The notes under the pieces are model-generated. The model did not search any database. It saw only the letters and a list, made by a program, of their open reading frames with translations, and was not told where the DNA came from. A stretch of 64,000 bases of DNA, from positions 248,001-312,000 of the forward strand of contig NZ_OCNJ01000006.1 in the NCBI RefSeq assembly GCF_900230255.1. The letters are read 5' to 3'. The position numbers were made by a program, and so were the translations under genes. Each line of letters starts with the position of its first letter. Position 1 is the first letter of the stretch. Positions 20,910 through 31,981 of the stretch are shown piece by piece. Origin of the DNA: Caenispirillum bisanense. GTDB lineage: Bacteria > Pseudomonadota > Alphaproteobacteria > Rhodospirillales > Rhodospirillaceae.

Positions 20910-21235
20910 CCGTCGGGGCAACCCGACTATGGGGCTAAACCCATTGCGGAATAAGCGTTACGGACCCGGGGGCGGTACCCGGCGGCTCCACCAACCTCAC
21001 CCGGCGGGCTAACGTCGGTGGCAAGGGGCCGAAATAGGATCGACGTGCGTGGTAAAGGCATTGGCTGTCCCCGGCATGGCTCCACCGTTATCGGGCCAAA
21101 CGCAATAGTTGCCAACGACAACTTTGCTGAGGTTCGCGCTGCTGCGTAATGCGGCATCGTAAACCGACTTGAAGTCCTGGCGGTTAGCCCCGTCGGGCGG
21201 GGTCCGGGAGGCACCTGGCAACAGAAGCCTCCCAC
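20910..21235 (+). ncRNA. ssrA: Two-piece (permuted) transfer-messenger RNA
   Basis: The acceptor piece is encoded first: a GNRA-capped hairpin (GTCGGG-GCAA-CCCGAC, 20912-20927), a T-arm-like GGACCCGGGGGCGGTACCC, and the 3' end CGGCTCC-A-CCA ending at 20993. A removed spacer (20994-21024) follows. The coding piece then begins at 21025 with GGGGCCG, which pairs completely with CGGCTCC to form the acceptor stem, followed by the conserved AGGATCGACG. The tag reading frame at 21111-21149 encodes ANDNFAEVRAAA then TAA. The conserved hairpin GGGAGGC…CCTGGCAACAG…GCCTCCC (21206-21233) closes the coding piece. This split layout is diagnostic of alphaproteobacteria. Exact 5' and 3' ends are estimates. 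tmRNA rescues stalled ribosomes and tags the peptide for ClpXP. Confidence 0.95.
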
Positions 21236-21303
21236 TTCTCTCGCCTCCGGCCCCTGCCGGGATCACCGGTGGCACAGGGCGCATCACCGGAGGGGACAAG
21301 AGG

Positions 21304-21879
21304 TTGCACGAGCACGACGACCGGACCGACGGCTTCAACTACGAGGAAATGGTCGAGGATGCCCTGCGCGGCGTCCTGCGTCGTGCGCTCGAACGCACCG
21401 CCGCCGACGGCCTGCCCGGCGAACACCACTTCTACATCACCTTCCGCACCGACGCCCCGGGCGTGGTCCTGCCGGAGCGCCTGAAGGCGCAGCATCCGGA
21501 GACCATGACCATCGTCCTGCAGCACCAGTACTACGACCTGGGTGTGACGCAGGACGAGTTCACGGTGACGCTGTCGTTCAGCTCCAAGCTCGAAAAGCTG
21601 GACATCCCGTTTGCCGCGGTCACCGCCTTCGCCGACCCCTACGCCAAGTTCGGCCTGCAGTTCCACGTCGGCCTGGACGACGACGACCTGGACGACCTGG
21701 ACGGGTTCGACGACGAGGACCAGGACGACGACGAGGACGACGGCACCGACGCCTCGGTCCTGCGGCACGACCCGAAGGGTGGCGAACGGCCCGAACAGGC
21801 AGGGACCGGCGGGGACGACGACGACCCCGACAAGGGCGGCGACAACGTGGTCACCCTCGACGCCTTCCGTAAGAAGTGA
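21304..21879 (+). CDS. sspB: SspB adaptor for ssrA-tagged proteins
   Basis: The 191-residue protein belongs to the alphaproteobacterial SspB family. The N-terminal helix FNYEEMVEDALRGVLRRAL and the fold region HHFYITFRTDAPGVVLP are clear. A very acidic linker (about 125-150, many Asp) follows, and the end VVTLDAFRKK would dock on the ClpX N-domain. SspB brings ssrA-tagged substrates to ClpXP. No suitable ATG lies at the N terminus; I chose TTG at 21304, preceded by GGAGGGG 8-10 nt upstream. It sits 68 nt after ssrA. Confidence 0.9.
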   Translation: MHEHDDRTDGFNYEEMVEDALRGVLRRALERTAADGLPGEHHFYITFRTDAPGVVLPERLKAQHPETMTIVLQHQYYDLGVTQDEFTVTLSFSSKLEKLDIPFAAVTAFADPYAKFGLQFHVGLDDDDLDDLDGFDDEDQDDDEDDGTDASVLRHDPKGGERPEQAGTGGDDDDPDKGGDNVVTLDAFRKK

Positions 21880-22014
21880 TTTCGCGGTAAACACTCCCTC
21901 GCAGAGTCGTTTCCCTACCCGCTCGGGCGGGCCGCTGCGCGTGAGCGTCGGCGGCCGCCGGCGGGCACCGCCCGTCCCGTTGTGTCGCGAACCCGTGCTG
22001 CGAGGCCTTCAGCC

Positions 22015-23628
22015 ATGACCGTCGACGTCGCCTTCTCCGATATGTTCCCGCTGGGCAAGGACACCACGCCCTACCGCAAGCTCACCAGCGACTACGTGTC
22101 GGTGGAGACGGTGGGCGGCCGCGAGGTGGTGGTGGTCGACCCCATGGCGCTGTCCGTGCTGGCCGAGGCGGCCTTCCGCGACGTCAGCCACCTGCTGCGC
22201 CCCGGCCACCTGGCCCAGCTGCGCAAGATCATCGACGACCCCGAGGCGAGCCCCAACGACCGCTTCGTCGCCATCGAGATGCTGAAGAACGCCAACATCG
22301 CCGCCGGCGGCGTGCTGCCCATGTGCCAGGACACCGGCACCGCCATCGTCATGGGCAAGAAGGGCCAGGGCATCTGGACCGGCGCCAACGACGCCCACTA
22401 CCTGTCGGCCGGCGTCGCCAACGCCTATGCCAAGCTGAACCTGCGCTACAGCCAGATGGCGCCGCTGACCATGTACGACGAGATCAACACCGGCAACAAC
22501 CTGCCGGCGCAGATCGACCTCTACGCGACCGAGGGCGACGCCTACAAGTTCATGTTCATGGCGAAAGGCGGCGGCTCGGCCAACAAGACCTACCTCTACC
22601 AGCAGACCAAGGCGCTGCTGAACCCGGCGTCCTTGCGGAAGTTCCTGGAAGAGCAGATCCGCTCGCTCGGCACCTCCGCCTGCCCGCCCTATCACCTGGC
22701 CATCGTCATCGGCGGCACCTCGGCCGAAACGTGCCTGAAGACCGTGAAGCTGGCCTCCGCCCGCTACCTCGACGCCCTGCCGACCGAGGGCGGCAAGGAC
22801 GGCCACGCCTTCCGCGACCTGGAAGCCGAGGCGATGGTGCTGGAGATGACCCAGAAGATGGGCATCGGCGCCCAGTTCGGCGGCAAGTACTTCTGCCATG
22901 ACGTGCGCGTCATCCGCCTGCCCCGCCACGGCGCCTCGTGCCCGGTCGGCATCGGCGTGTCGTGTTCGGCCGACCGCCAGATCCTCGGCAAGATCACCCG
23001 CGACGGCGTGTTCCTGGAGCAGATGGAAACCGACCCGGCCAAGTACATGCCGGAGGTGAAGACCGAGAAGCTCTCCGACGAGGTGGTGAAGATCGACCTC
23101 AACCGCCCCATGGACGAGATCCGCAAGACCCTGTCGCAGTACCCGATCAAGACCCGCGTCAGCCTGACCGGCCCGATGATCGTGGCGCGCGACATCGCCC
23201 ACGCCAAGCTCAAGGAGTGCCTGGACGCCGGCGAGGGCCTGCCCGAGTACTTCAAGCAGCACGCCGTGTACTACGCCGGCCCGGCCAAGACGCCGGAAGG
23301 CATGCCGTCCGGCTCCTTTGGCCCGACCACGGCCGGTCGCATGGACGCCTATGTCGAGCAGTTCCAGGCCGCCGGCGGCAGCATGGTGATGATCGCCAAG
23401 GGCAACCGCAGCAAGGCGGTGACGGACGCCTGCCACACCCATGGCGGCTTCTACCTCGGCTCCATCGGCGGCGCTGCGGCGATTCTCGCGCAGAACTCCA
23501 TCAAGAAGGTGGAGGTGCTGGAGTACGCGGAACTCGGCATGGAAGCCATCTGGAAGATCGAGGTGGAGGACTTCCCGGCCTTCATCATCGTCGACGACAA
23601 GGGCAACGACTTCTTCCAGAAGCTGTAA
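22015..23628 (+). CDS. Class I fumarate hydratase
   Basis: The 537-residue, iron-sulfur-dependent fumarase interconverts fumarate and malate in the TCA cycle. The three cluster-ligand cysteine regions are visible ([26 protein letters not shown]), as are both the alpha- and beta-type domains fused in one chain, as in E. coli FumA/FumB. The length is standard. The ATG at 22015 ([11 protein letters not shown]) is preferred over one 11 codons upstream because of the nearby GAGG and sequence character. It is monocistronic, with a strong terminator. Confidence 0.95.
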   Translation: MTVDVAFSDMFPLGKDTTPYRKLTSDYVSVETVGGREVVVVDPMALSVLAEAAFRDVSHLLRPGHLAQLRKIIDDPEASPNDRFVAIEMLKNANIAAGGVLPMCQDTGTAIVMGKKGQGIWTGANDAHYLSAGVANAYAKLNLRYSQMAPLTMYDEINTGNNLPAQIDLYATEGDAYKFMFMAKGGGSANKTYLYQQTKALLNPASLRKFLEEQIRSLGTSACPPYHLAIVIGGTSAETCLKTVKLASARYLDALPTEGGKDGHAFRDLEAEAMVLEMTQKMGIGAQFGGKYFCHDVRVIRLPRHGASCPVGIGVSCSADRQILGKITRDGVFLEQMETDPAKYMPEVKTEKLSDEVVKIDLNRPMDEIRKTLSQYPIKTRVSLTGPMIVARDIAHAKLKECLDAGEGLPEYFKQHAVYYAGPAKTPEGMPSGSFGPTTAGRMDAYVEQFQAAGGSMVMIAKGNRSKAVTDACHTHGGFYLGSIGGAAAILAQNSIKKVEVLEYAELGMEAIWKIEVEDFPAFIIVDDKGNDFFQKL

Positions 23629-23653
23629 CGGCTGGGGAGAGTTGGGAAAGAGG

Positions 23654-23687
23654 AAGGGCGCCGCTCCGGGTGGAGCGGCGCCCTTTT
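23654..23687 (+). terminator. Intrinsic terminator of fumarase
   Basis: A perfect 12-bp stem (GGGCGCCGCTCC / GGAGCGGCGCCC), extended by two A-T pairs, has a GGGT tetraloop and ends in TTTT. It lies 26 nt after the stop. Confidence 0.9.
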
Positions 23688-23735
23688 CCGTGAGGCCGGC
23701 TGGCAACGGGTCCGTTTCCGGTATACGATCATTCC

Positions 23736-24227
23736 ATGAGCAGCGATCCGACCATCCGCACCCGCATGCGCCGCTACCGCACCCGCCAGACGGAACTGGG
23801 ACGGCGCCGACTGGAACTGCGCCTGCGCGAGGATGCGGTGCCGGCCGTTCGCGCGTTCGCTGGGCGCTGCGAGCGCGAACTGGCGGCGGCGGAACAGGTG
23901 TGCCGCCTGCCGCTCAAAACCATGAACGCGCCGCGACCACAAGCCATGGACGCCGCTACCCTTCTCGAGTGCCTACGGGCGGAGACCGTCCGGACGGAGT
24001 GGCTGCCGCACATGCAGGCGCTGTTCGACGAGGTCGACATGGGGGCCGTCCACGACATGGTGCTGGCCGGCGCAACGACGTTCGAGACCCTCTATCACGC
24101 CCTGCGCGTCTGGAGATGCGAAGATGCCCGGCTCGCCCCCTGGATCAAGGAAATGGCCGACCTCCATCTGGCGCGAAATGCTGGAGGGCATTCTTCCGGT
24201 GCTGGACGCGACACTGCCAGGGCGTGA
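23736..24227 (+). CDS. Unknown 163-residue protein, partner of the nucleotidyltransferase
   Basis: I do not recognise this protein. The first 60 residues are strongly basic and helical (RTRMRRYRTRQTELGRRRLE…), reminiscent of small DNA-binding antitoxins. The rest is helical, with no catalytic motif. The ORF overlaps the next gene by about 100 nt in another frame (24124-24227), so the two are probably translated as a pair. A TATACG-like -10 just before the start (ggtatacgat) suggests a very short leader. The role as antitoxin to the AbiEii-like protein is inferred from position only. The last residues could be a read-on past a shorter ancestral end. Confidence 0.6.
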   Translation: MSSDPTIRTRMRRYRTRQTELGRRRLELRLREDAVPAVRAFAGRCERELAAAEQVCRLPLKTMNAPRPQAMDAATLLECLRAETVRTEWLPHMQALFDEVDMGAVHDMVLAGATTFETLYHALRVWRCEDARLAPWIKEMADLHLARNAGGHSSGAGRDTARA

Positions 24228-24810
24228 CTGCTGGACCTTCGGCGGCGGCACCGCCCTTGCGGTCCAACTCGGTCACCGCGTCAGCTACGACATCGACATA
24301 TTCCTGGAAAGCAGTCGCCACCTCCGCGCCCTCGCTCCGCCGAAGAACGAAGCAGTGCGGGCATTTCTCGCTGGGCGCAGCTATCAGTGGCCCGGCCACT
24401 ACCTGAAACTCGAGTTGGACGGCGGGGAGATCGACTTCATAGCCTCTGCACCCGTGACAGACTTGTCCCCAAAGCCTCTCGTCGTCGGCGATGGGACGAC
24501 GATCCAGATGGAGCTGATCCTGGAGATCGCGGCAAAGAAAGCCTTCTACCGCGCCTCCGACTTCAAGACTCGTGATGTCTTCGACTTCGCGGCCATCGCG
24601 GAAAACGATCGGGCAGGGCTGATCGGCATCCTGCGCGACCTGCCATCCGATCGTCTGCCGCGCCTGCGGGACCGTCTTACGGCCCTGACCTCGGCCTATG
24701 TCCAACTGGCGGAACGCGACGTCAACCCGACCTCGGACGGCCTCCGTTTCCTCGGCGACACTGCGATTTCTGCCGTTCTTGAAGTGGTCGAGGAAGCCGC
24801 TCGGACCTGA
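24124..24810 (+). CDS. AbiEii/AbiGii-type nucleotidyltransferase (toxin family)
   Basis: The 228-residue protein has the minimal nucleotidyltransferase motif: FGGGTALAVQLGHRVSYDID, with DID supplying two metal-binding aspartates, and a third acidic position in LDGGEIDFI. The helical C-terminal half has the KKAFYRASDFKTRDVFDF segment seen in AbiEii-like proteins. Relatives act as toxins of type IV abortive-infection systems, some by modifying tRNA 3' ends; the reaction here is unknown. The start at 24124 has GGAG upstream; an ATG at 24178 would also keep the domain. The usual AbiEi antitoxin is absent. Confidence 0.75.
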   Translation: MPGSPPGSRKWPTSIWREMLEGILPVLDATLPGRDCWTFGGGTALAVQLGHRVSYDIDIFLESSRHLRALAPPKNEAVRAFLAGRSYQWPGHYLKLELDGGEIDFIASAPVTDLSPKPLVVGDGTTIQMELILEIAAKKAFYRASDFKTRDVFDFAAIAENDRAGLIGILRDLPSDRLPRLRDRLTALTSAYVQLAERDVNPTSDGLRFLGDTAISAVLEVVEEAART

Positions 24811-24812
24811 TT

Positions 24813-26966
<2,154 letters not shown>

Positions 26967-27055
26967 GGAGCACTCCGATGGTGGAGGACGATGGGAAACC
27001 CCGGTACAACGTGCGCCCGATGCATTCCGTTTCCACCGCACGGGAGACCCTCCGC

Positions 27056-27670
27056 ATGCACCTGCTCGACCAGGGCCCGCCCGACGCCCGCCTCACCCTG
27101 GTTCTCGCCCACGGCGCCGGCGCGCCCATGGACAGCCCCTTCATGGACACCATCGCGACCGGCCTCGCCGCCGCCGGCCACCGGGTGGTGCGGTTCGAGT
27201 TTCCCTACATGGCCGGCCGGCGCGACGGCGGGACGAAACGCCCGCCCGACCGCCAGCCTGTGCTGCTGGACTGCTGGCGGCAGGTGATCGCCGACCTGGG
27301 CGGGCCGCAGAACCTCGTGATCGGCGGCAAGTCCATGGGCGGCCGCATGGCCAGCCTGATCGCCGACGCGGCGGGCGTGCGCGGGCTGGTGTGCCTCGGC
27401 TACCCCTTCCACCCGCCGGGCAAGCCGGAAAAGCTGCGGACCGAGCATCTGGCCGGCTTGCGCACCCCCACCCTGATCGTCCAGGGCACCCGCGACACCC
27501 TCGGCGGGCGGGATCTGGTGGCGGGCCTGGCGCTGTCGCCGGCCATCCGGCTGCACTGGGCGGAGGACGGCGACCATTCCCTGAAGCCGCGCCGCGCCTC
27601 CGGCCGCACCGAGGCCCAGGCGCTGGCGGAGGCCGTGGACGCCATCGACGCCTTCTTGGCGACACTGTGA
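27056..27670 (+). CDS. Alpha/beta hydrolase, KANL3/Tex30-like
   Basis: The 204-residue hydrolase has an oxyanion-type start LVLAHGAGAPMDSPFM, a nucleophile elbow GGKSMGGRMAS (Ser), PTLIVQGTRD with the Asp, and GDHSLKPR with the His. This fits the dienelactone-hydrolase-like KANL3/Tex30 group, of unknown substrate. I chose ATG 27056, which has GGGAG at good spacing; in-frame ATGs at 26978 and 27020 would add residues that do not resemble the family. It is divergent from glgX. Confidence 0.8.
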   Translation: MHLLDQGPPDARLTLVLAHGAGAPMDSPFMDTIATGLAAAGHRVVRFEFPYMAGRRDGGTKRPPDRQPVLLDCWRQVIADLGGPQNLVIGGKSMGGRMASLIADAAGVRGLVCLGYPFHPPGKPEKLRTEHLAGLRTPTLIVQGTRDTLGGRDLVAGLALSPAIRLHWAEDGDHSLKPRRASGRTEAQALAEAVDAIDAFLATL

Positions 27671-27766
27671 CGACCCGAAAGACGTACCCCCGGCCTCACG
27701 ATCTGCTATAGTTCAGACGAAGGTCGCGGGCGCAGCGGTTTCGCGCCCGCCCGACGGGGGAAGACC

Positions 27767-29812
27767 ATGACGGTGGAAGTGGCGGCAGCCGATCCGGCGC
27801 TGCGGCCGACGCAGGCTGCGGCACCGCAAGGCCGCGAGGACGACATCGCGCCCGACCGCGGCAAATGGCCGGTCGGTCGCCTCGTCCGTCGCACCATCCT
27901 GCAATGCCCGGCCGAGACTCCGGTGGCCCAGGCCGCCCGCCTGATGGCGGACGACGCCTGTTCGTCCATCATCGTCGTCGAAGGCGGCCGCCCCGTCGGC
28001 ATCTGGACCGAGCGTGACGCGCTGGCCCTCGACCTCGCAGATCCCGGCACCCTCGCCCGCCCCATCGCGGCGGTGATGAGCGCGCCCATCGTCACCCTGC
28101 CCGACTGCGTCACCCTGGAAGACGCCCTGCCCCGCTTCCGCGAGGCCGGCCTGCGGCACTTCCTGGTGGTCGACGCCGAGGGTGCGCCGGTCGGCGTGCT
28201 GTCGCGCACCGACGTGGTGCGCAACAGCGGCCTGCACGGCTACCTCACCCTGCGGTCGGTGGAGTCGGTGACGCGCCGCCGCCCGCTCGAGATCCCCGCC
28301 GCCGCCGACGTCGCCACCGCCGCCCGCGCCCTGCGCCAGGCCGAGGCGGAAGCGGCGCTGGTCGTGGAGGACGACGGCACCCCCTACGGCATCGTCACCG
28401 AGCGCGACATTCTGCGCCTGGTGGCACGGCAGGACGTCGGGCGCGCCGTGCGCGGCGTCGCCAGCACCCCCATCGTCACCGTGGCCGCGTCGGCGCCCCT
28501 GCTGACGGCGCAGGAACTGATGGAAAGCCGCGGCATCCGGCACCTGGGCGTCGAGGACGGGCTCGGCGGCATCGTCGCCATCCTGTCGTTCACCGACGTG
28601 CTGCACGGCATCGAAACCGACTACCTGCGCCACCTGCAGGCCGCCGTCAGCCGCCAGATGGCGGTGCTGGAGGCCGGCGAGCGGCGGCAGGAAACCATCC
28701 TCAACCTCACCCAGGAAGGCTATGCCGAGGTCGACCGCCACGGCCGCCTCACCGGCTGCAACGCCGCCTTCGCCGCCCTGCTCGGGGTGGCGCGCGAGGC
28801 GTTGATCGGCAGCCCCATCGCCACCCTGGCGGAAGGCGACGCCGGCCGCCGCCTCGCCGAGGGCCTCGCCGCCGCCCTCGCCGACGACGGGCGCCCGCAT
28901 GCGTCCTTCGAGACGGAGCTGCGCCGCGACGACGGCTCGCTGGTGCCCGTGCGAATCGCCGCCACCGCCCTGCGCGATGCCGGCGGCGTCACCACCGGTG
29001 CCTTCGCCTTCGTCTCCGACCTGACGGAAATCCGCGGCGCCGAGCTGCGCCAGCGCGCGCTGCTGGATCAGATCGCCCAGAGCAATGCCGAGCTGGAGGC
29101 CTTCGCCTACATCATCAGCCACGACCTGCAGGAGCCGCTGCGCATGATCGCCAGCTACCTGCAGCTGGTCGACCGCCGGGCGGCGAGCCTGGACGCGGAA
29201 AGCCGCGAGTTCATCGGTTTCGCGGTGGACGGCGCCAAGCGCATGCAGTCCATGATCACGGACCTGCTCGACTACAGCCGCATCGACCGCAAGGGCCGGC
29301 CGTTCGAGCGCTGCGACACGGTGCTGGCGGTGGAAAGCGCCGTGCGCCGCCTGGAAGGCGCCATCGCCGCCTGCGGCGCCCGCGTCACCTGGGACGCCCT
29401 GCCGGTGGTCGACGGCGACTTCCCGCAGCTGGTGCGCCTGTTCCAGCACCTCATCGACAACGCCCTGAAGTTCCGCGATCCCGAACGGCCGCCGCGCATT
29501 CACGTCGGCGTCGAGCCGGACGCGACCGCCGGACTTGCCGGCGGCTGGCGGTTCTTCGTGCGCGACAACGGCATCGGCCTGGAGCCGCGCTTCGCCGACC
29601 GCATCTTCCTCATGTTCCAGCGCCTGCACGCCCGCGGCTCCTACGGCGGCAACGGCATCGGGCTCGCCATCTGCAAGCGCATCGTGGAGCGCCACCACGG
29701 CCGCATCACGGTGGAAAGCACGCCGGGCACCGGCGCCACCTTCTTCGTCACCCTGCCCGCCGCAGCGCCCGTTGCGACCGCGGCGACCGGGTCGGGGAGC
29801 GGGCCGGCATGA
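27767..29812 (+). CDS. Hybrid CBS-CBS-PAS sensor histidine kinase
   Basis: The 681-residue kinase has no membrane segments. Two Bateman modules (four CBS motifs, about 35-290) come first, followed by a PAS domain (about 305-430). The HisKA domain has phospho-acceptor H452 in ISHDLQEPLRM, and the HATPase has N-box LIDNALKFRD, DNGIGLEP and GGNGIGLAI. CBS pairs bind adenosine nucleotides, so the protein may couple energy status or another cytoplasmic signal to phosphorylation. The HATPase resembles that of phytochrome-like kinases. No response regulator is adjacent; instead a small RHH protein overlaps its stop. Confidence 0.9.
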   Translation: MTVEVAAADPALRPTQAAAPQGREDDIAPDRGKWPVGRLVRRTILQCPAETPVAQAARLMADDACSSIIVVEGGRPVGIWTERDALALDLADPGTLARPIAAVMSAPIVTLPDCVTLEDALPRFREAGLRHFLVVDAEGAPVGVLSRTDVVRNSGLHGYLTLRSVESVTRRRPLEIPAAADVATAARALRQAEAEAALVVEDDGTPYGIVTERDILRLVARQDVGRAVRGVASTPIVTVAASAPLLTAQELMESRGIRHLGVEDGLGGIVAILSFTDVLHGIETDYLRHLQAAVSRQMAVLEAGERRQETILNLTQEGYAEVDRHGRLTGCNAAFAALLGVAREALIGSPIATLAEGDAGRRLAEGLAAALADDGRPHASFETELRRDDGSLVPVRIAATALRDAGGVTTGAFAFVSDLTEIRGAELRQRALLDQIAQSNAELEAFAYIISHDLQEPLRMIASYLQLVDRRAASLDAESREFIGFAVDGAKRMQSMITDLLDYSRIDRKGRPFERCDTVLAVESAVRRLEGAIAACGARVTWDALPVVDGDFPQLVRLFQHLIDNALKFRDPERPPRIHVGVEPDATAGLAGGWRFFVRDNGIGLEPRFADRIFLMFQRLHARGSYGGNGIGLAICKRIVERHHGRITVESTPGTGATFFVTLPAAAPVATAATGSGSGPA

Positions 29813-30102
29813 GCGAGCGCATCCCGCCCCACGTCGACTCCGGCGTCGCCGGCCTGCTGGCGGAAGCGCCGCTCGGCGCCGTGGTCAAACGCTCGGTGAA
29901 CATCGCCGGGCACCGCACCTCGGTATCGCTGGAGCAGGCCTTCTGGGAATCGCTGCAGTCCATCGCACGAGCCGAGCGCACCACCGTCACCGCCCTCATC
30001 ACCGCCGTCGACAGCCGACGCGACCAGCGCACCGGCAACCTGTCGAGCGCGCTGCGGGTGTTCTGCCTGCGCTGGACCCAGGCCCGCGCCGGACGAGGCT
30101 AG
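29809..30102 (+). CDS. RHH_4-type ribbon-helix-helix protein
   Basis: The 97-residue protein has the alphaproteobacterial RHH_4 pattern: VVKRSVNIAGHRTSVSLEQAFW followed by LQSIARAERTTVTALITAVD and a C-terminal SSALRVFCLRW. These proteins are found in many Rhodospirillales and are presumed DNA-binding dimers. Its ATGA start overlaps the kinase stop, so it is co-translated with the kinase and may be its output or regulator (inference). Confidence 0.8.
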   Translation: MSERIPPHVDSGVAGLLAEAPLGAVVKRSVNIAGHRTSVSLEQAFWESLQSIARAERTTVTALITAVDSRRDQRTGNLSSALRVFCLRWTQARAGRG

Positions 30103-30126
30103 GGCGTCAGCCGTCCGGCCAAGGCG

Positions 30127-31128
30127 TCACGCGCCCCTGCCCTGCCCCTCCCTGGGTGGCACCTCGCCGGGCGCCAGTTCCTTGTCGCCGTAGGCCAGGT
30201 CGTCGTGGTGGCTTTCGACGATGCCGACAGGGTCCTGGTGGATGATGACGTCGGCGTGGGGGAAGGCCTTGCGGATGTCGCGCTCCACCTTGTCGGCGAT
30301 GGCGTGCGCCTTGGCGAGCGTCAGGTCGCGATCCAGTTCCAGGTGCAACTGGATGAACTGCTGCTGGCCGCTCGACCGCGTGCGCAGGTCGTGGACGTCG
30401 CGGGCGAGCGGATGGCTGCGGGCGATGGCGAGGATCCTCTCGCGGTCCTCCTCGGGGAACTCGCGGTCCATGAGCAGGTCGAGGCTGGACAGGAAGATGG
30501 CGCGCGCGTTCCACAACAGGTAGCCGGCGATGGCCAGCGCGAACACCGGGTCGGCGTAGGGAACGTCGAACCATGTCGCCAGCACGATGGAGACGATGAC
30601 GCTGCCGTTGATGAGCACGTCACCCGTGTAGTGCAGGCTGTCGGCCGAAATGGCGACGGAGTTGGTCTCCTTCACCACCCGCTTCTGGTAGGCGACCAGG
30701 CCGAACGTAGCGACGATGGCGAAGGCCATGACGGCGATGCCGACCCAGCCGCGCGTCACCTCCTGCGGCGTGACGAATCGATCCACCGCCTCGATGACCA
30801 GGAAGATGCTCGACCCGGTGATGAAGGCCGCCTGGCCGAGGCCGGCCAGCGGCTCGGCCTTGCCGTGGCCGAAGCGGTGTTCTTCGTCCGCGGGCTGCAG
30901 GGCGTGGCGTACGGCGATCAGGTTCACCACCGAGGCCGCCGTATCGAGCGCACTGTCGATGAGGCTGGAAAGCAGCGCCACCGACCCCGTCAGCACATAG
31001 GCGACCACCTTCACGATGATGAGCGTGAAGGCGACGCCCACCGCGGCGTAGGTGGCGCGCCGCATGAGCCGCCCGGCGCGGTCGCGCGGGTCGGCGGCTG
31101 CGGCCGCGGCGGCGAGATCGTCGGACAT
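30127..31128 (-). CDS. Cation diffusion facilitator, FieF-like
   Basis: The 333-residue CDF exporter has six membrane segments. Metal-site signatures are visible: SLIDSALDTAASVVNL in the second helix, HRFGHGKAEPLA, and SADSLHYTGDVLIN in the fifth (the HxxxD pair). The cytoplasmic C-terminal domain has HLHARD-like dimerisation features (FIQLHLELD, HADVIIHQDP). It would export Fe2+, Zn2+ or similar in exchange for protons. Its end abuts the convergent RHH gene. The metal is not decided by sequence alone. Confidence 0.92.
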   Translation of the reverse strand: MSDDLAAAAAAADPRDRAGRLMRRATYAAVGVAFTLIIVKVVAYVLTGSVALLSSLIDSALDTAASVVNLIAVRHALQPADEEHRFGHGKAEPLAGLGQAAFITGSSIFLVIEAVDRFVTPQEVTRGWVGIAVMAFAIVATFGLVAYQKRVVKETNSVAISADSLHYTGDVLINGSVIVSIVLATWFDVPYADPVFALAIAGYLLWNARAIFLSSLDLLMDREFPEEDRERILAIARSHPLARDVHDLRTRSSGQQQFIQLHLELDRDLTLAKAHAIADKVERDIRKAFPHADVIIHQDPVGIVESHHDDLAYGDKELAPGEVPPREGQGRGA

Positions 31129-31164
31129 GGCGTCGGCTCCGGTCGCGGCCGGATCCGGCCGCCG

Positions 31165-31764
31165 TCAGGGGAACAGGCGCTCGGTGCGCCAGGCGGCATC
31201 GGCCGCGTCGCGACTATAAACGAGCCGGTCGTGCAGACGGAACGGGCGATCCTGCCAGAATTCGATGCGCCGCGGCACGATGCGGAAGCCGGACCAGTGC
31301 GGCGGCCGCGGCACCTTGCCGATGGCGTACTTGGCGGCGAACTGCGCCACCCGCTTCTCCAGCTCGAAGCGCCCCGCCAGCGGCCGCGACTGCTGCGACG
31401 CCCAGGCGCCGATGCGGCTGTCGCGCGGCCGCGACTCGAAGTAGGCGTCGGCCTCGGCGTCGCTCACCTGCTCCACCGGCCCCTCGACCCGCACCTGGCG
31501 GCGCAGCGACTTCCAGTGGAAGCACAGTGCGGCGTGCGGGTTGCCGAGCAACTCGCCGCCCTTGCGGCTTTCCAGGTTGGTGTAGAAGACGAAGCCCTGC
31601 GAATCGGCACCCTTCAGCAGCACCATGCGCAGCGACGGCCGGCCGTCCGGCGTGCAGGTGGCCAGCGCCATGGCGTTGGGGTCGTTCAGCTCGTGCTCGC
31701 CCGCCTCGGCCAGCCAGTCGGCGAACTGCTGGAACGGATCGGCGGTCTCGTCGACGGAGGTCAT
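31165..31764 (-). CDS. pdxH: Pyridoxamine 5'-phosphate oxidase
   Basis: The 199-residue FMN enzyme makes pyridoxal 5'-phosphate. Conserved stretches include [33 protein letters not shown], the substrate-contacting [14 protein letters not shown], and the C-terminal [11 protein letters not shown] … WRTERLFP ending, as in PdxH. The length is slightly short of E. coli's 218, from a shorter N-terminal tail. Confidence 0.96.
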   Translation of the reverse strand: MTSVDETADPFQQFADWLAEAGEHELNDPNAMALATCTPDGRPSLRMVLLKGADSQGFVFYTNLESRKGGELLGNPHAALCFHWKSLRRQVRVEGPVEQVSDAEADAYFESRPRDSRIGAWASQQSRPLAGRFELEKRVAQFAAKYAIGKVPRPPHWSGFRIVPRRIEFWQDRPFRLHDRLVYSRDAADAAWRTERLFP

Positions 31765-31981
31765 GAAGGGCTTATCCTCGGTGGTCGAAAGACGAAAGGA
31801 CGCAACTAACGGCAGGCCCCGGCCGTTTCTGGCCGGCGGAAGCGGATTATGGGAAGCCGCGGGCCCGATGGAAAGAGCCGCTTACCACGGTGTTGCCGGG
31901 AAGCCGCCGCATCGGTCATGCTTTCGCCACGGTCGCTCCGTACCGTTCTACGCATCGCCCCGTCCAACGGATTGAGAGATC

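Noticed and set aside
20927-21338. Minus-strand and plus-strand small open frames over the tmRNA gene
   Set aside because: The region is explained by ssrA structure and pairing; the frames have no ribosome-binding sites.
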